From DASYRM01 sp036004405 (GTDB taxonomy: Bacteria; Acidobacteriota; Vicinamibacteria; Vicinamibacterales; UBA2999): DNA of 64,000 nucleotides. Under the pieces are notes generated by a model. It worked only from the letters and a program-made list of their open reading frames with translations, had not been told where the DNA came from and made no database searches. The translations under genes were made by a program, and so were the position numbers. Every line of letters begins with the position of its first letter. The stretch's first letter is position 1. Positions 8,862 to 17,120 of this stretch are shown here, one piece after another. The DNA lies in assembly GCA_036004405.1 (NCBI GenBank), contig DASYRM010000187.1:40696-104695 (forward strand), written 5' to 3'.

Positions 8862-9796
8862 GCGCGTCGCGGATGGGCGCTGGCGAAACGATAGGCGGTG
8901 TCGTTGGTGGCCACCGACAATTCACCCGACGGGCCGAACGCCACACCGACCAGCCCGTTGCCGGAGACCACGAGCTCCGGCTCGCCCTCGGGATCGCGGA
9001 ACCGGTAGAGGCCACCCGCGCCCGCCAGGGCGTCGGTCACGTGCAGCAGCCCCTCGGGCGAGAACGCCAGCCCCTGCGGCCGCCCCATCGTATGCGGTAA
9101 GGTCCGCACTTCACCATCGACCTGGATGCGGTAGATGTGATCGTAGGTGCCGAGCGTGGGCGCGGTGACGAACAGCTCGCCCCACGGGCTCATGGCCAGA
9201 TGGAACGCGGCGATGCTCGGCGGCAGCGTGGCAAATGGCGTCACGGACCCGTCGCGGACGCGGAAGATGGTGCCGGAGCGGTCGCCGACATACATCCACC
9301 CGTTGTCATCGAAGGCCAGCCCGCACGCCACCCCGAGCTCCGACGCCACCTGCGTGTGCGAGCCGTCGTCCGCGATGCGGTACACCGCCCCGTCGAAGCG
9401 GCTCGAGATGTAGAGCTGGCGATCCGGTCCGTACGCGAGCGACGTGGCATTGACGATGCCCGACACGAACGGCTCGCGCGCGCCGGGAGTGGCAACGCGA
9501 AACACCGAGACCGGCGCCTCCTGTCCGCGCGCACCGCTGTAGGTGACGTAGAGCCGCCCCACGGCATCGAAGGCGGGGTTGTCCACCTGGTGCAGGCCGG
9601 TGGCCCACGGCACGCCGACTTCCACTCGCGTGGCGCCGTCGTTTTCGATCTCGAGGGTGAGGTTCTCGCCTTCGGCCTCGGCGGGCATCAGCACGACCAT
9701 CCGCGTCGGCGACACGAACGCCACCATCGCGGGGTGGCCGCCCACACGGACCGCGGGGAGCGCGTCCGTCGGGAACCCGCTGCCGTGGACCACCAC
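8858..9796 (-). CDS. TIG domain plus NHL/SMP-30-like beta-propeller protein
   Basis: From the GTG used here the protein has 312 residues. The N-terminal 70 or so look like a TIG/IPT domain (VVVHGSGFP and VRVGGHPAMVAFVSPTRMVV). Residues about 75-310 form repeated propeller blades (NPAFDAVGRLYVTYSG, LAYGPDRQLYISSRFDGAVY, LAFDDNGWMYVGDRSGTIF). Coding similarity seems to continue upstream as far as about 9847 (DLPTISEVSPGKAVEG) without any ATG, GTG or TTG. The true start is therefore uncertain, and a palindromic repeat lies directly upstream. It probably acts as a binding or lactonase-like scaffold; no signal peptide is visible with this start. Confidence 0.75.
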   Translation of the reverse strand: MVVHGSGFPTDALPAVRVGGHPAMVAFVSPTRMVVLMPAEAEGENLTLEIENDGATRVEVGVPWATGLHQVDNPAFDAVGRLYVTYSGARGQEAPVSVFRVATPGAREPFVSGIVNATSLAYGPDRQLYISSRFDGAVYRIADDGSHTQVASELGVACGLAFDDNGWMYVGDRSGTIFRVRDGSVTPFATLPPSIAAFHLAMSPWGELFVTAPTLGTYDHIYRIQVDGEVRTLPHTMGRPQGLAFSPEGLLHVTDALAGAGGLYRFRDPEGEPELVVSGNGLVGVAFGPSGELSVATNDTAYRFASAHPRRA

Positions 9797-9850
9797 GCGC
9801 GCGCCTTCGACGGCCTTGCCGGGGCTGACCTCGGAGATGGTGGGCAGATC

Positions 9851-9917
9851 CTCGCCTCGCGAGGCTCGGCCTCGCCTTAGCAGTGTTTGAGTGCCCCGCC
9901 TCCGGCGGGGGGCCTAC
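9851..9917. repeat. Dispersed palindromic element B, copy 1
   Basis: Contains GAGGCTCGGCCTCGC, then CAGTG, then a GC hairpin (GCCCCGCC...GGCGGGGGGC). The same order of an inverted GCGAGGC/GCCTCGC arm, CAGTG, and a GCCCGCC/GGGCGGGC hairpin recurs near 37951, 48791 and 59194. This copy is the most diverged. It sits between the HNH gene and the TIG/NHL gene and may have displaced the latter's start codon. Confidence 0.55.
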
Positions 9918-10465
9918 GAGCTGTCGTCGTCGGCGTCGAGCTCGACGTTCCAGTATAGATAGTCACGCCAGCTCTCGGGGGCGTTGTGGACGCCGAAGGT
10001 GATGCGAATTGCGGTGGCAGGAGCCGAGTCCGGGCGCCGCGGGTGCCGCAGCAGGCGCATCCCCGCCTCAGCCGGCGTGCGCCCACCCTTCTTGCGATTG
10101 CAGCTCACGCAGCAGGTGACGATGTTCTCCCAGTCCTTTCGCCCGCCTTGCGCCACGGGCACCACGTGGTCGAAGGTGAGCTCGGGCGTCGGGAACGCCT
10201 TCCGGCAGTATTGGCAGGTGTGATGGTCCCGCGCGTAGATGTTCAGCCGGGAAAAGGGCACGTAATCGAAGCGGCGGCGGATTTTGACGAACCGGAGGAG
10301 GCGGATGACCGAGGGCAGCTTGAAGCTGACGGACACCGACCTTATCTCGCGCTCATGATGCGCGATCACCTCCACTTTCCCCTGGCACCAGAGCGTAATC
10401 GCCTTCTGCCAGTTGACGACCTTGAGAGGCTCGTAGGTAGCGTTGAGGAGGAGCGCCTGCTCCAT
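9914..10465 (-). CDS. HNH endonuclease family protein
   Basis: A 183-residue protein of the widespread family starting MEQALLLNATYEPLKVVNW. The HNH/zinc core spans residues 84-130. It has CQYC (84-87), FDH (98-100) as the catalytic His region, N114 in WENIVTCC, and CVSCNRKKG (119-127) completing the zinc site. It should be a metal-dependent nuclease of unknown target; this group is usually a stand-alone housekeeping-type HNH rather than part of restriction systems. It is divergent from the NlpC/P60 gene across a 97-base intergenic region. Confidence 0.88.
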   Translation of the reverse strand: MEQALLLNATYEPLKVVNWQKAITLWCQGKVEVIAHHEREIRSVSVSFKLPSVIRLLRFVKIRRRFDYVPFSRLNIYARDHHTCQYCRKAFPTPELTFDHVVPVAQGGRKDWENIVTCCVSCNRKKGGRTPAEAGMRLLRHPRRPDSAPATAIRITFGVHNAPESWRDYLYWNVELDADDDSS

Positions 10466-10472
10466 AGCATGG

Positions 10473-10502
10473 ATGATGCCCGGACGCTGATGACACTGTC
10501 AA
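10473..10502 (-). promoter_or_regulatory. Possible promoter of the HNH gene
   Basis: On the minus strand TTGACA (10502-10497) is followed after 18 bases by CATCAT (10478-10473), about 8 bases before the ATG at 10465. The -35 is a consensus match and the -10 is weak. TGACACTGTCA at 10491-10501 is an 11-base palindrome overlapping the -35 that could be an operator. Confidence 0.3.
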
Positions 10503-10562
10503 GCGACGGGGTTACCATAAACGCTAACGAACGCAGTGATTTACACCGATAGACAGACGCCG

Positions 10563-11162
10563 ATGGCTGACGCGCGTCCCGCAGCGTTGCTCCTCGTGGC
10601 CCTCGTCGCCCTGGTCGCCGCCGGGTGTGCGTCGAGCGGCGCGGTGCCCAAGCCGTTCCCCGGCGCCTCCACCCCGGGCGGCCGGCCGGCGGCCGCACCG
10701 CCGAGGATCGCCGCGCCTTCGCCGGCCGGGAATGCCGACGAGCCCGCCGCGTCGCCCGATGGCGGCGTGATCGTGCCGCCGGTACCCGATGTCACGCCGG
10801 GGACCATGGCCCTTGCCACCGCCCTGGACCTGCGAGGGGTGCCCTATCGAAACGGCGGCAGCGACCCCAACGGCTTCGATTGCAGCGGCTTGGTGCAGTG
10901 GGCCTTCGCGCGCATCGGGCGCGCGCTGCCGCGCGAGGCCAAGGAGCAGTTTCACGTCGGCCGCGAGATCGACCGTGACGAGGTGCAGCCGGGCGATCTG
11001 CTGTTCTTCGACACCGGCACCAACAGCGCGTCGCACGTCGGCATCGCGCTCGACGCCGAAAGCTTCGTCCACGCGCCGCGCTCGAACGGCGTCGTGCGCG
11101 TGGAGCGCTACACGAGCAACTACTGGTCGCGCCGCTACCTCGGCGCCAGGCGCGTCGAGTAG
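10563..11162 (+). CDS. NlpC/P60 family lipoprotein peptidase
   Basis: A 199-residue lipoprotein. The signal peptide MADARPAALLLVALVALVAA ends in a lipobox with Cys22. A Pro/Ala linker leads to an NlpC/P60 domain (about 84-199) with the catalytic triad: Cys107 in GFDCSGLVQW, His158 in ASHVGIAL, and a third polar residue near His170. It should cleave peptide cross-links of peptidoglycan at the outer membrane. An in-frame GTG at 10536 would add nine residues before the signal peptide; the ATG is preferred because it starts the signal directly. Confidence 0.88.
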   Translation: MADARPAALLLVALVALVAAGCASSGAVPKPFPGASTPGGRPAAAPPRIAAPSPAGNADEPAASPDGGVIVPPVPDVTPGTMALATALDLRGVPYRNGGSDPNGFDCSGLVQWAFARIGRALPREAKEQFHVGREIDRDEVQPGDLLFFDTGTNSASHVGIALDAESFVHAPRSNGVVRVERYTSNYWSRRYLGARRVE

Positions 11163-11201
11163 CGCGGAACCAGAACGCCCCGCGCGGTGTCTTACCTGCG
11201 C

Positions 11202-12053
11202 ATGCGTCCGCGTCTGCTGCCCCTCGGGTGCGCGCTCGTGGCCACCGCCTCGCTGGCGGCGCAAGAACCGTCATTCGACGTCGCCTCGATTCGGCCCAGC
11301 CGGAGCACCCAAACGAGCGATGTCCGGCCGACGCCCTTTGGCCGCTTCACGGCCACCAACGCCACGACCAAGAGTCTCATCCTGCGCTCCTATGGCCTGG
11401 TGGACGCACAGCTGATCGGCGCACCGTCGTGGCTGGACGCCGAGCACTTCGACATCGACGCGCGCGTCAGCACTGCGCCCCCGGGCGGTCCCGAGGCGCT
11501 GATTCCCATGGTGCGCTCGCTGCTCGTCGAGCGGTTCAAGCTCAAGGCGCATCCGGAGACCCGTGAGCTCGCTGCGTATGCACTCACATACGCACGGCGA
11601 GATCGGCAGCTCGGCCCGCTGATCCGGTCGACGCAGGCGGACTGCACCAAGGCCAGCACGCTGACCCCGGACGACGTGCGCGCGGCCGTGCGCGACGGCT
11701 GGCCGCAGTGCGGTATGGCGTACTTCGTCAACTTCACGACCACCACGGCCAGCGGCAACAACGTCAAGACGCGCGTCCGCCGCTCGGGCATCACGCTGCC
11801 GGCGCTGGCCACGGCACTGCAGTCGCTGGTGGAGCGGCCCATCGTCGACCAGACCTCGCTCGGCGGCCTCTTCGACGTCGAGTATTCCTATTCGCCGCAG
11901 CCGCCGACGCCCGGCGTCGAGTCGGTGTTCGGACCCGACGCGCCCGCGATCTCGGTGGCCCTGGAGGAGCAGCTCGGGCTGAAGCTCGAGTCGCGCCGGC
12001 TGATGGTGCCGGTGCTCGTCATCGATTCCATCGATCGGCCGTCCGAGAACTGA
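11202..12053 (+). CDS. TIGR03435 family secreted protein
   Basis: About 283 residues with a signal peptide (MRPRLLPLGCALVATASLAAQ) followed at once by FDVASIRPS, the hallmark opening of TIGR03435. That family has expanded greatly in Acidobacteria and has no known function. The family ending is also present (GLKLESRRLMVPVLVID, then IDRPSEN). An in-frame GTG at 11187 is an alternative start. A second family member lies at 38057-38929 in the opposite orientation and shares the same N- and C-terminal signatures. Location is probably periplasmic or outer-membrane-associated. Confidence 0.85.
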   Translation: MRPRLLPLGCALVATASLAAQEPSFDVASIRPSRSTQTSDVRPTPFGRFTATNATTKSLILRSYGLVDAQLIGAPSWLDAEHFDIDARVSTAPPGGPEALIPMVRSLLVERFKLKAHPETRELAAYALTYARRDRQLGPLIRSTQADCTKASTLTPDDVRAAVRDGWPQCGMAYFVNFTTTTASGNNVKTRVRRSGITLPALATALQSLVERPIVDQTSLGGLFDVEYSYSPQPPTPGVESVFGPDAPAISVALEEQLGLKLESRRLMVPVLVIDSIDRPSEN

Positions 12054-12068
12054 TGACGGGCCGATGAC

Positions 12069-12110
12069 GGGCCACCTGAAGGTGGCCCCTACGGTGAGGT
12101 GGCCCCTACG
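12069..12110. repeat. Palindromic repeat family A, copy 1 (ACC/GGT variant)
   Basis: GGCCACCTGAAGGTGGCC followed by CCTAC, plus a second partial GGTGGCCCCTAC. It lies between the TIGR03435 gene and ppa. Compared with the common form of the family (GGCCGCCTGAAGGCGGCC) both arms have changed together, G to A on the left and C to T on the right, so pairing is kept. Confidence 0.8.
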
Positions 12111-12126
12111 GTAATCTAAGGGCCGC

Positions 12127-12666
12127 ATGCACCCCTGGCACGACACGTACCTCGACGACACGACGGTGGCCACCGACTTTCCGGTCATCATCGAGATTCC
12201 CAAAGGCAGCAAGAACAAGTACGAGCTGGACAAAGAGACCGGCCTGCTCAAGCTCGATCGTGTGTTGTACAGCTCGGTGCACTACCCCGCCGACTACGGC
12301 TTCATCCCGCGCACCTACTGCGACGACGGCGACCCGCTCGACGCGCTGGTGCTCAGCCAGGAGCCGGTCTACCCGCTCACCATCGTCACGGCGCGCGCCA
12401 TCGGCGTGATGCGCATGCGCGACGAGAAGGGGATCGACGACAAGATCGTGGCGGTGAGCGTGAACGATCCGGCGGTGGCCGACTACACCGACAAATCGCA
12501 GCTGCCGACGCACGAACTGCGGCAGCTGAAGCGCTTCTTCGAGGAATACAAGGCGCTCGAGCACAAGACGGTCATCGTGGAGGACATGCTCGGGCCGGCC
12601 GACGCCATCCGCATCATCACCGAGGCGCTGGAGCTGTGCCGCAAGCTCCGGCGCGGCGAACTCTAG
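12127..12666 (+). CDS. ppa: Inorganic pyrophosphatase, family I
   Basis: Hydrolyses pyrophosphate to phosphate in the cytoplasm and so pulls biosynthetic reactions forward. Its 179 residues match the family's usual length. The metal-binding signature DDGDPLDALVL (66-76) is intact, and the substrate-site region includes EIPKGSKNKYELD (about 23-35) and the tyrosine-rich HYPADYGFIPRTYC. The start ATG gives MHPWHD, the common opening in this group. A palindromic repeat lies just upstream. It converges with mtgA, whose gene ends 18 bases after it. Confidence 0.95.
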   Translation: MHPWHDTYLDDTTVATDFPVIIEIPKGSKNKYELDKETGLLKLDRVLYSSVHYPADYGFIPRTYCDDGDPLDALVLSQEPVYPLTIVTARAIGVMRMRDEKGIDDKIVAVSVNDPAVADYTDKSQLPTHELRQLKRFFEEYKALEHKTVIVEDMLGPADAIRIITEALELCRKLRRGEL

Positions 12667-12684
12667 CCCCGTTCACCGCGAGCC

Positions 12685-13584
12685 TTACGCCGGCGGCGTG
12701 GACGACGGCGCCGCGGGCTCCGGCGCCGGCTCGGGTGCCGGCTCCGCAGGCGGCTCGGGCGCGGGCGGCTTTGATCCGATCGGCACGCCGGGCGCGCCCG
12801 GTTCTTTCGCCACCTCGTCGTCGAGCGGCAGCGCCGCTTCGGGGTTGGGCGGCGGCGCCGCCGACGGTCGGCCGCCGATGGGCGGCTCCACCGTGCCCAT
12901 GCGCGCGAGGATGATCTGCTGCCGCCGCATCAGTCGTGCTGGGGGACGGCCCGGGTTGTAGCGGCGCGGATTGATCAAGGCGCCCGCCAGCAGCGCGGCC
13001 TGCTGCCGCGACAACGCCGACGCCGGCACGCCGAAGTAGTGGCGCGCCGCCGCCTCCGCGCCCCACACCCCGTCGCCCCACTCGACCACGTTGAGATAGA
13101 TCTCGAAGATGCGCTGTTTCGAGAGCCCCGCCTCGAGCCGTCGCGTGATCACCAGCTCGCGCAGCTTGCGCAGCGGATCGCGCGACGGCGACAGATAGAG
13201 GTTCTTGGCGAGCTGCTGCGTGAGGGTGCTGGCGCCGCGCGGCACGATCCCCTTGTCGAGGGCCTGCTGCACCGACACGCGAATCTGCTCGACGTCGATG
13301 CCTTCGTGCTGCCAGAACGCGCTGTCCTCGGCGGCCAGCACCGCGCGTTTGAGGTTGGTCGAGATGCGCGAGTACGGCACCCAGCGTTGATCGAACTCGA
13401 AGGGCTTGCCGTCGCGCTCCGACTCACGCGCGCGCAGCTCCATGAACGCCGTCGTCTTCGGGTTGGCGGTCGCCAGCGGCCGGACGTCGGGGATGGTCAT
13501 GTACGTGTAGCCGACGGCGGCGAACACCAGCGCGCCCGCCGACGCGAGCCAGCGCCACCACGACCGCCCCTTCTTACCCGGCAA
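12685..13584 (-). CDS. mtgA: Monofunctional peptidoglycan transglycosylase (GT51)
   Basis: Polymerises lipid II into glycan strands without cross-linking. The 299-residue protein has one N-terminal membrane anchor (about 12-31). The GT51 motifs are intact: EDSAFWQHEGID with catalytic Glu86, GASTLTQQLAKNL (117-129), a RKLRE motif (139-143) and the YLNVVEWG motif. After the domain comes an unusual Pro/Ala/Glu-rich tail of about 70 residues with PEP repeats. The start is TTG at 13584, overlapping the M48 gene by 11 bases. It ends an operon of six genes. Confidence 0.9.
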   Translation of the reverse strand: MPGKKGRSWWRWLASAGALVFAAVGYTYMTIPDVRPLATANPKTTAFMELRARESERDGKPFEFDQRWVPYSRISTNLKRAVLAAEDSAFWQHEGIDVEQIRVSVQQALDKGIVPRGASTLTQQLAKNLYLSPSRDPLRKLRELVITRRLEAGLSKQRIFEIYLNVVEWGDGVWGAEAAARHYFGVPASALSRQQAALLAGALINPRRYNPGRPPARLMRRQQIILARMGTVEPPIGGRPSAAPPPNPEAALPLDDEVAKEPGAPGVPIGSKPPAPEPPAEPAPEPAPEPAAPSSTPPA

Positions 13585-15016
13585 CGACGACCTTGATCTG
13601 GGTGCCGGCCTGCGGCTGCGCCCCCGCTTCGGCGTGGTTCATGGCGGCGAGGGCCGCCGGCGTGACGGCACCGGCGGAGCGGCCGGCCAGCGACTGCCAG
13701 GTGTCGCCCGACCGCACCGTATGGAGCGCGATGCGGGACGGCTTGATGGCCTCGGCTTCGCTGGCCGAGATCGGACGGAAGCTGCGCTGGCTGGTGCCGA
13801 ACGCGGCGTCGTACTGGGTGAACAGGGTGGGCGCCGCAAGGCCGGCAATCATGTAGACGTTGTCTCCGTGCCGCAGGTGGGTGGCACGGCTGCGGATGTC
13901 GCCGAGCCCCTCGATCATGCCCTCGTATTCGCCAACGTGGGCGTCGAGGCCGGCAATCGTCGCCCGCTCGCCGCGCACGAGCCGGAAGCCGGCCTTCTGC
14001 ATGTTTGCGACGCCAATCTCCTCCACCGACGAGCCCTGCGGCTGCGGCACGAGCTGCAGGATTTCGAAGACGTCGGCGTTCGGCGCCTTCGACACCACCT
14101 GCTGCGGGCTGTTGGCCACCTGCCAGCCGGTCGGGAAATCGAGGCGGAAACGCAGGGGTGGATGAAGAAAGGTGGTGCCGCGCACCACGCCCTGCGCCGG
14201 GTTGTCGCCGAAGATGACGCCGTCTATCTGCGCGCGGATCGCCTCGCGATCGGTGACGAAGCCCGACTTGCCGGCCTTGGCCTTCTGGACCTCCGGGCCG
14301 ATCTCCTTCACGCGCGCGAGCGGCTCGGGGTGCGTGGAGAGGAAGTTGGGCACGCCTTTGCGATCGCCTGCGGCTTCGTCGAGCCGCCCGAGCGTGGTCA
14401 GCATGGACGGCACGCCTTCGGGGTCCCACTTGCCGAGGCTGGCGTAGCGCACGCCGAGCGAATCGGCCTGCAGCTCGTCGTCGCGCCCGTACTTGAGGAA
14501 CAGGAGTCCCATCGCCTGCTGCGACGCCTGCGAGAACGGCTGCGCGGCCGGCACGAACACGCCGAGCGCGATGAGGCCGACGGTGCCCCCGATCTGCCGC
14601 GTGTACTGCTGCGCCGCGTGCCGCGCGGTGACGTGCCCGATCTCGTGGCCGAGCACGCCCGCGAGCTCGGCTTCGCTATCGAGGTACGGCAGGATGCCGC
14701 GCGTGACGTAGATGAAGCCGCCCGGCAGGGCAAACGCATTCACCGCCGCCTGATCCACCACCGCAAACTGCCACGGCAGGTTCGGGCGCTCCGACAGCTT
14801 CGCCAGACGGAGACCGATGCCGCTGACGTAGCGCTGCAGCTCGGGGTCGTCGTAGAGGCCCATCTCCTGCCGGACCTGGGTGTCCGATTCCTTGCCGAGC
14901 GCAATCTCCTGCCCCTCGCTCATCAGCGTGATCTCGCGCCGCCCCGTGGCGGGGTTGGTGGCGCAGGCCGTGAGCGTCGCGGCCGCGAGCGCGGCCGCGC
15001 AGAGGCGAAGGAGCAT
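13574..15016 (-). CDS. M48 family lipoprotein metalloprotease with LysM-like tail
   Basis: A 480-residue zinc protease of the BepA/YfgC type. The lipoprotein signal ends at Cys18 (LAAATLTAC). The zinc motif HEIGH lies at 124-128 with the third ligand expected in ELQADSLG near residue 200. A middle domain of unknown role is followed by a C-terminal segment (about 428-478, beginning HTVRSGDTWQSLAGR) that looks like a LysM or LysM-like peptidoglycan-binding unit. It should act in the periplasm in outer-membrane protein quality control. It is 2 bases downstream of the aminotransferase gene and overlaps mtgA. Confidence 0.9.
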   Translation of the reverse strand: MLLRLCAAALAAATLTACATNPATGRREITLMSEGQEIALGKESDTQVRQEMGLYDDPELQRYVSGIGLRLAKLSERPNLPWQFAVVDQAAVNAFALPGGFIYVTRGILPYLDSEAELAGVLGHEIGHVTARHAAQQYTRQIGGTVGLIALGVFVPAAQPFSQASQQAMGLLFLKYGRDDELQADSLGVRYASLGKWDPEGVPSMLTTLGRLDEAAGDRKGVPNFLSTHPEPLARVKEIGPEVQKAKAGKSGFVTDREAIRAQIDGVIFGDNPAQGVVRGTTFLHPPLRFRLDFPTGWQVANSPQQVVSKAPNADVFEILQLVPQPQGSSVEEIGVANMQKAGFRLVRGERATIAGLDAHVGEYEGMIEGLGDIRSRATHLRHGDNVYMIAGLAAPTLFTQYDAAFGTSQRSFRPISASEAEAIKPSRIALHTVRSGDTWQSLAGRSAGAVTPAALAAMNHAEAGAQPQAGTQIKVVVAG

Positions 15017-15018
15017 GG

Positions 15019-16185
15019 CTACACCGTTGTGAGCTGTAAGCGAAGCGCACTTTCGGCCGCGGCAACGCCGGCTCCGGGGGGCACCCGGTGACCCTGCGTC
15101 GCGAGCGCCGCCTCGAGCGCGGCCAGGAACTGCAGCAGCGTCTGCGGCGTGGAGCTGGCACCCATCAGGCCGACGCGCCAGATCTTGCCCGCGAGCGGAC
15201 CCAGCCCCGCGCCCACTTCGAGGTTGAAGGTCCCGAGCAGCGTCTTGCGGACGGCGAGCTCGTCGACCCCGGCGGGGACGCGCACGGTATTAAGCGTCCA
15301 CAGGCGCTCGTTCGGCGGCGGCAGCAGCGACAGCCCCATGGCTTCGATGCCGGCCACGAGTGCCAGGTGATGACGCTCATGACGTCCGAAGCGCGCCTCG
15401 AGCCCTTCCTCTTCGACCATCAGCAGCGCCTCGCGCAGCGCGTAGATGAGCGTGGTGGAGAGCGTGTGGTGATACTTGCGCCCCTGCCAGTAGTCCTCGA
15501 GCAGCTTCATATCGAGGTAGAAGCTGCGGCACTTCACCATCTTCACGCGCGCCACGCCCGAGATGGCCACCGGCGACATGCCAGCCGGGGCGCCAATGCA
15601 CTTCTGGCTGCAGGAGTACGCGGCGTCCACGCCCCAGCCGACCAGATCCACCGGATGACCGCCAAGCGACGTCACCGTATCCACCACCGTGAGCGCTCCG
15701 TGCTCGCGCGCGATGGCCGCCAGCTCTTTCACCGGGTTGATCACGCCGGTGGAGGTCTCGGCGTGCACGATGCCGACCACGTCGGCGCCTTCCTTCTTCA
15801 GCTCGGCGCGCAGGAGGGCGGGATCCACGGCCCGGCCCCACTCCACGTCGATGCGGCGGACACGGGCGCCGTAGCGCTCCATGATGTCGACCAGACGGTC
15901 GCCGAAGTAGCCGGTCACGGCCACAACGGCACGGGTACCTTCGGAGACGAGGTTGGCGACGGCGGCTTCCATCGCCGAAGTGCCGGTGCCGGACGTGGCC
16001 AGGGTGAGCGCCTGCTCGTCGGCTTTGAACAGGCGGCGCAGCGACAGGCGAACGTCGTCGAGCAGCGGCACGAAATCCGGATCGAGATGGCTCAGCACGG
16101 GCGCGGCCATGGCGCGCATCACGCGCGGAGCGATGAGGCTCGGGCCAGGCCCGAGCAGGATGCGTTCGGTGGACGGAAGTGGCAT
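15019..16185 (-). CDS. Class V aminotransferase, alanine-glyoxylate type
   Basis: A 388-residue PLP enzyme. SGTGTSAMEAA (65-75) binds the cofactor phosphate, Asp169 in TVVDTVTSLGG pairs with the pyridine ring, and Lys195 in SCSQKCIGAPAG is the Schiff-base lysine. This pattern is typical of alanine/serine-glyoxylate aminotransferases, which make glycine from glyoxylate. The ATG at 16185 (MPLPSTERILLGPGPS) follows GAGG 11 bases upstream. The adjacent aldolase gene resembles glyoxylate-forming HOGA1, supporting a joint pathway. Phosphoserine- or other class V transaminases are alternatives. Confidence 0.85.
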   Translation of the reverse strand: MPLPSTERILLGPGPSLIAPRVMRAMAAPVLSHLDPDFVPLLDDVRLSLRRLFKADEQALTLATSGTGTSAMEAAVANLVSEGTRAVVAVTGYFGDRLVDIMERYGARVRRIDVEWGRAVDPALLRAELKKEGADVVGIVHAETSTGVINPVKELAAIAREHGALTVVDTVTSLGGHPVDLVGWGVDAAYSCSQKCIGAPAGMSPVAISGVARVKMVKCRSFYLDMKLLEDYWQGRKYHHTLSTTLIYALREALLMVEEEGLEARFGRHERHHLALVAGIEAMGLSLLPPPNERLWTLNTVRVPAGVDELAVRKTLLGTFNLEVGAGLGPLAGKIWRVGLMGASSTPQTLLQFLAALEAALATQGHRVPPGAGVAAAESALRLQLTTV

Positions 16186-16220
16186 CAGAACGGAAACCTC
16201 GTAATCGATGGGTGCGGAAT

Positions 16221-17120
16221 TCAGTGAACGAGCGGCAGCGCGTCGAGCGCGTGGAGCTGTGCGCGCAGGGTGTCGACCACCTGCGCCGGCGCACGGCCCA
16301 GGGGTGACCTGGGCGATCCGCCGGTGTAGCCGAGCAGGTCGAGCGCGGCCTTGAGCGCGGGCACGCCGTGGGCGGTCCCGATGGTGCGGGCAATCGGCGT
16401 CAAGCGCTGCTGCAGCGCGCGGGCTTTCTCGATCTGGTGATCGCGGACCAGGGCCTGGAGGCGGACGCACTCGTCGGGAAAGATCGACGCCAGCGCCAGG
16501 ATGCCGCCGTCGCAGCCGGCGCACAGCGCATGGAAATAGGTGGTGGCCGAACCGGCGAGGACGGTGAAGGTGTCGGGCGTGCGGGCCACGAGGTCGGCAA
16601 TCTGAGCCAGGTCGCTGCCCGACTCCTTCATCCCGACGATGTTCGGATGCGCCGCCAGCGTGGCCACGGCGTCCACCGGCAGGTTCACGCCGGTGAACAT
16701 CGTCACGTTGTAGAGCAGCACCGGCACCGGCGAGGCATCGGCCACCGCGGTGTAGTGGCGCGCGAACACTTCGGCCGTCATCTGGGTTTTGAAGAACGCC
16801 GGGGTGCGCACCAGCACGGCGTCGGCGCCGAGCCGGGCGGCGCGGGCCGTGGCGGCTATGCTGGCGCGCGTGGATTCCCGCCCGGTGCCGACCATGAACG
16901 GCCGGTCCCGGGGGACCTCTTCGCGCGCAACGGCCACGACGCGATCGGCTTCGTCGTCGTCGAGCTGCGGCGCCTCGCCATTGGAGCCGAGCACCACGAT
17001 CCCGGTGAGGGTGCTCGTCATCCAGCGACGCACGTTGCCGCGAAGCCCAGCCTCGTCCACCGTGTCATCGTCACGAAACGGCGTGACGATGGGGGTGTAG
17101 ACGCCGGCAAAGGGTTTCAT
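16221..17120 (-). CDS. DapA-superfamily aldolase, 4-hydroxy-2-oxoglutarate aldolase-like
   Basis: A 299-residue class I aldolase of the dihydrodipicolinate synthase superfamily, with Tyr137 in VLLYNV and the Schiff-base Lys165 in NIVGMKESGSD. Three segments resemble eukaryotic HOGA1 more than DapA: GSNGEAPQL (45-53, where DapA usually has GTTGE), LPVDAVATLAAHPNIVGMK, and the C-terminal GVPALKAALDLLGYTGG. HOGA cleaves 4-hydroxy-2-oxoglutarate to pyruvate and glyoxylate. The gene overlaps the upstream permease by 4 bases and precedes the aminotransferase. The HOGA assignment is inference; a generic DapA-like lyase is possible. Confidence 0.75.
   Translation of the reverse strand: MKPFAGVYTPIVTPFRDDDTVDEAGLRGNVRRWMTSTLTGIVVLGSNGEAPQLDDDEADRVVAVAREEVPRDRPFMVGTGRESTRASIAATARAARLGADAVLVRTPAFFKTQMTAEVFARHYTAVADASPVPVLLYNVTMFTGVNLPVDAVATLAAHPNIVGMKESGSDLAQIADLVARTPDTFTVLAGSATTYFHALCAGCDGGILALASIFPDECVRLQALVRDHQIEKARALQQRLTPIARTIGTAHGVPALKAALDLLGYTGGSPRSPLGRAPAQVVDTLRAQLHALDALPLVH

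Noticed and set aside
12685..12900. Proline-rich tail of mtgA as a frameshift artefact
   Set aside because: The frame is continuous and low-complexity Pro/Ala/Glu tails are common in this GC range; the GT51 domain is intact before it.
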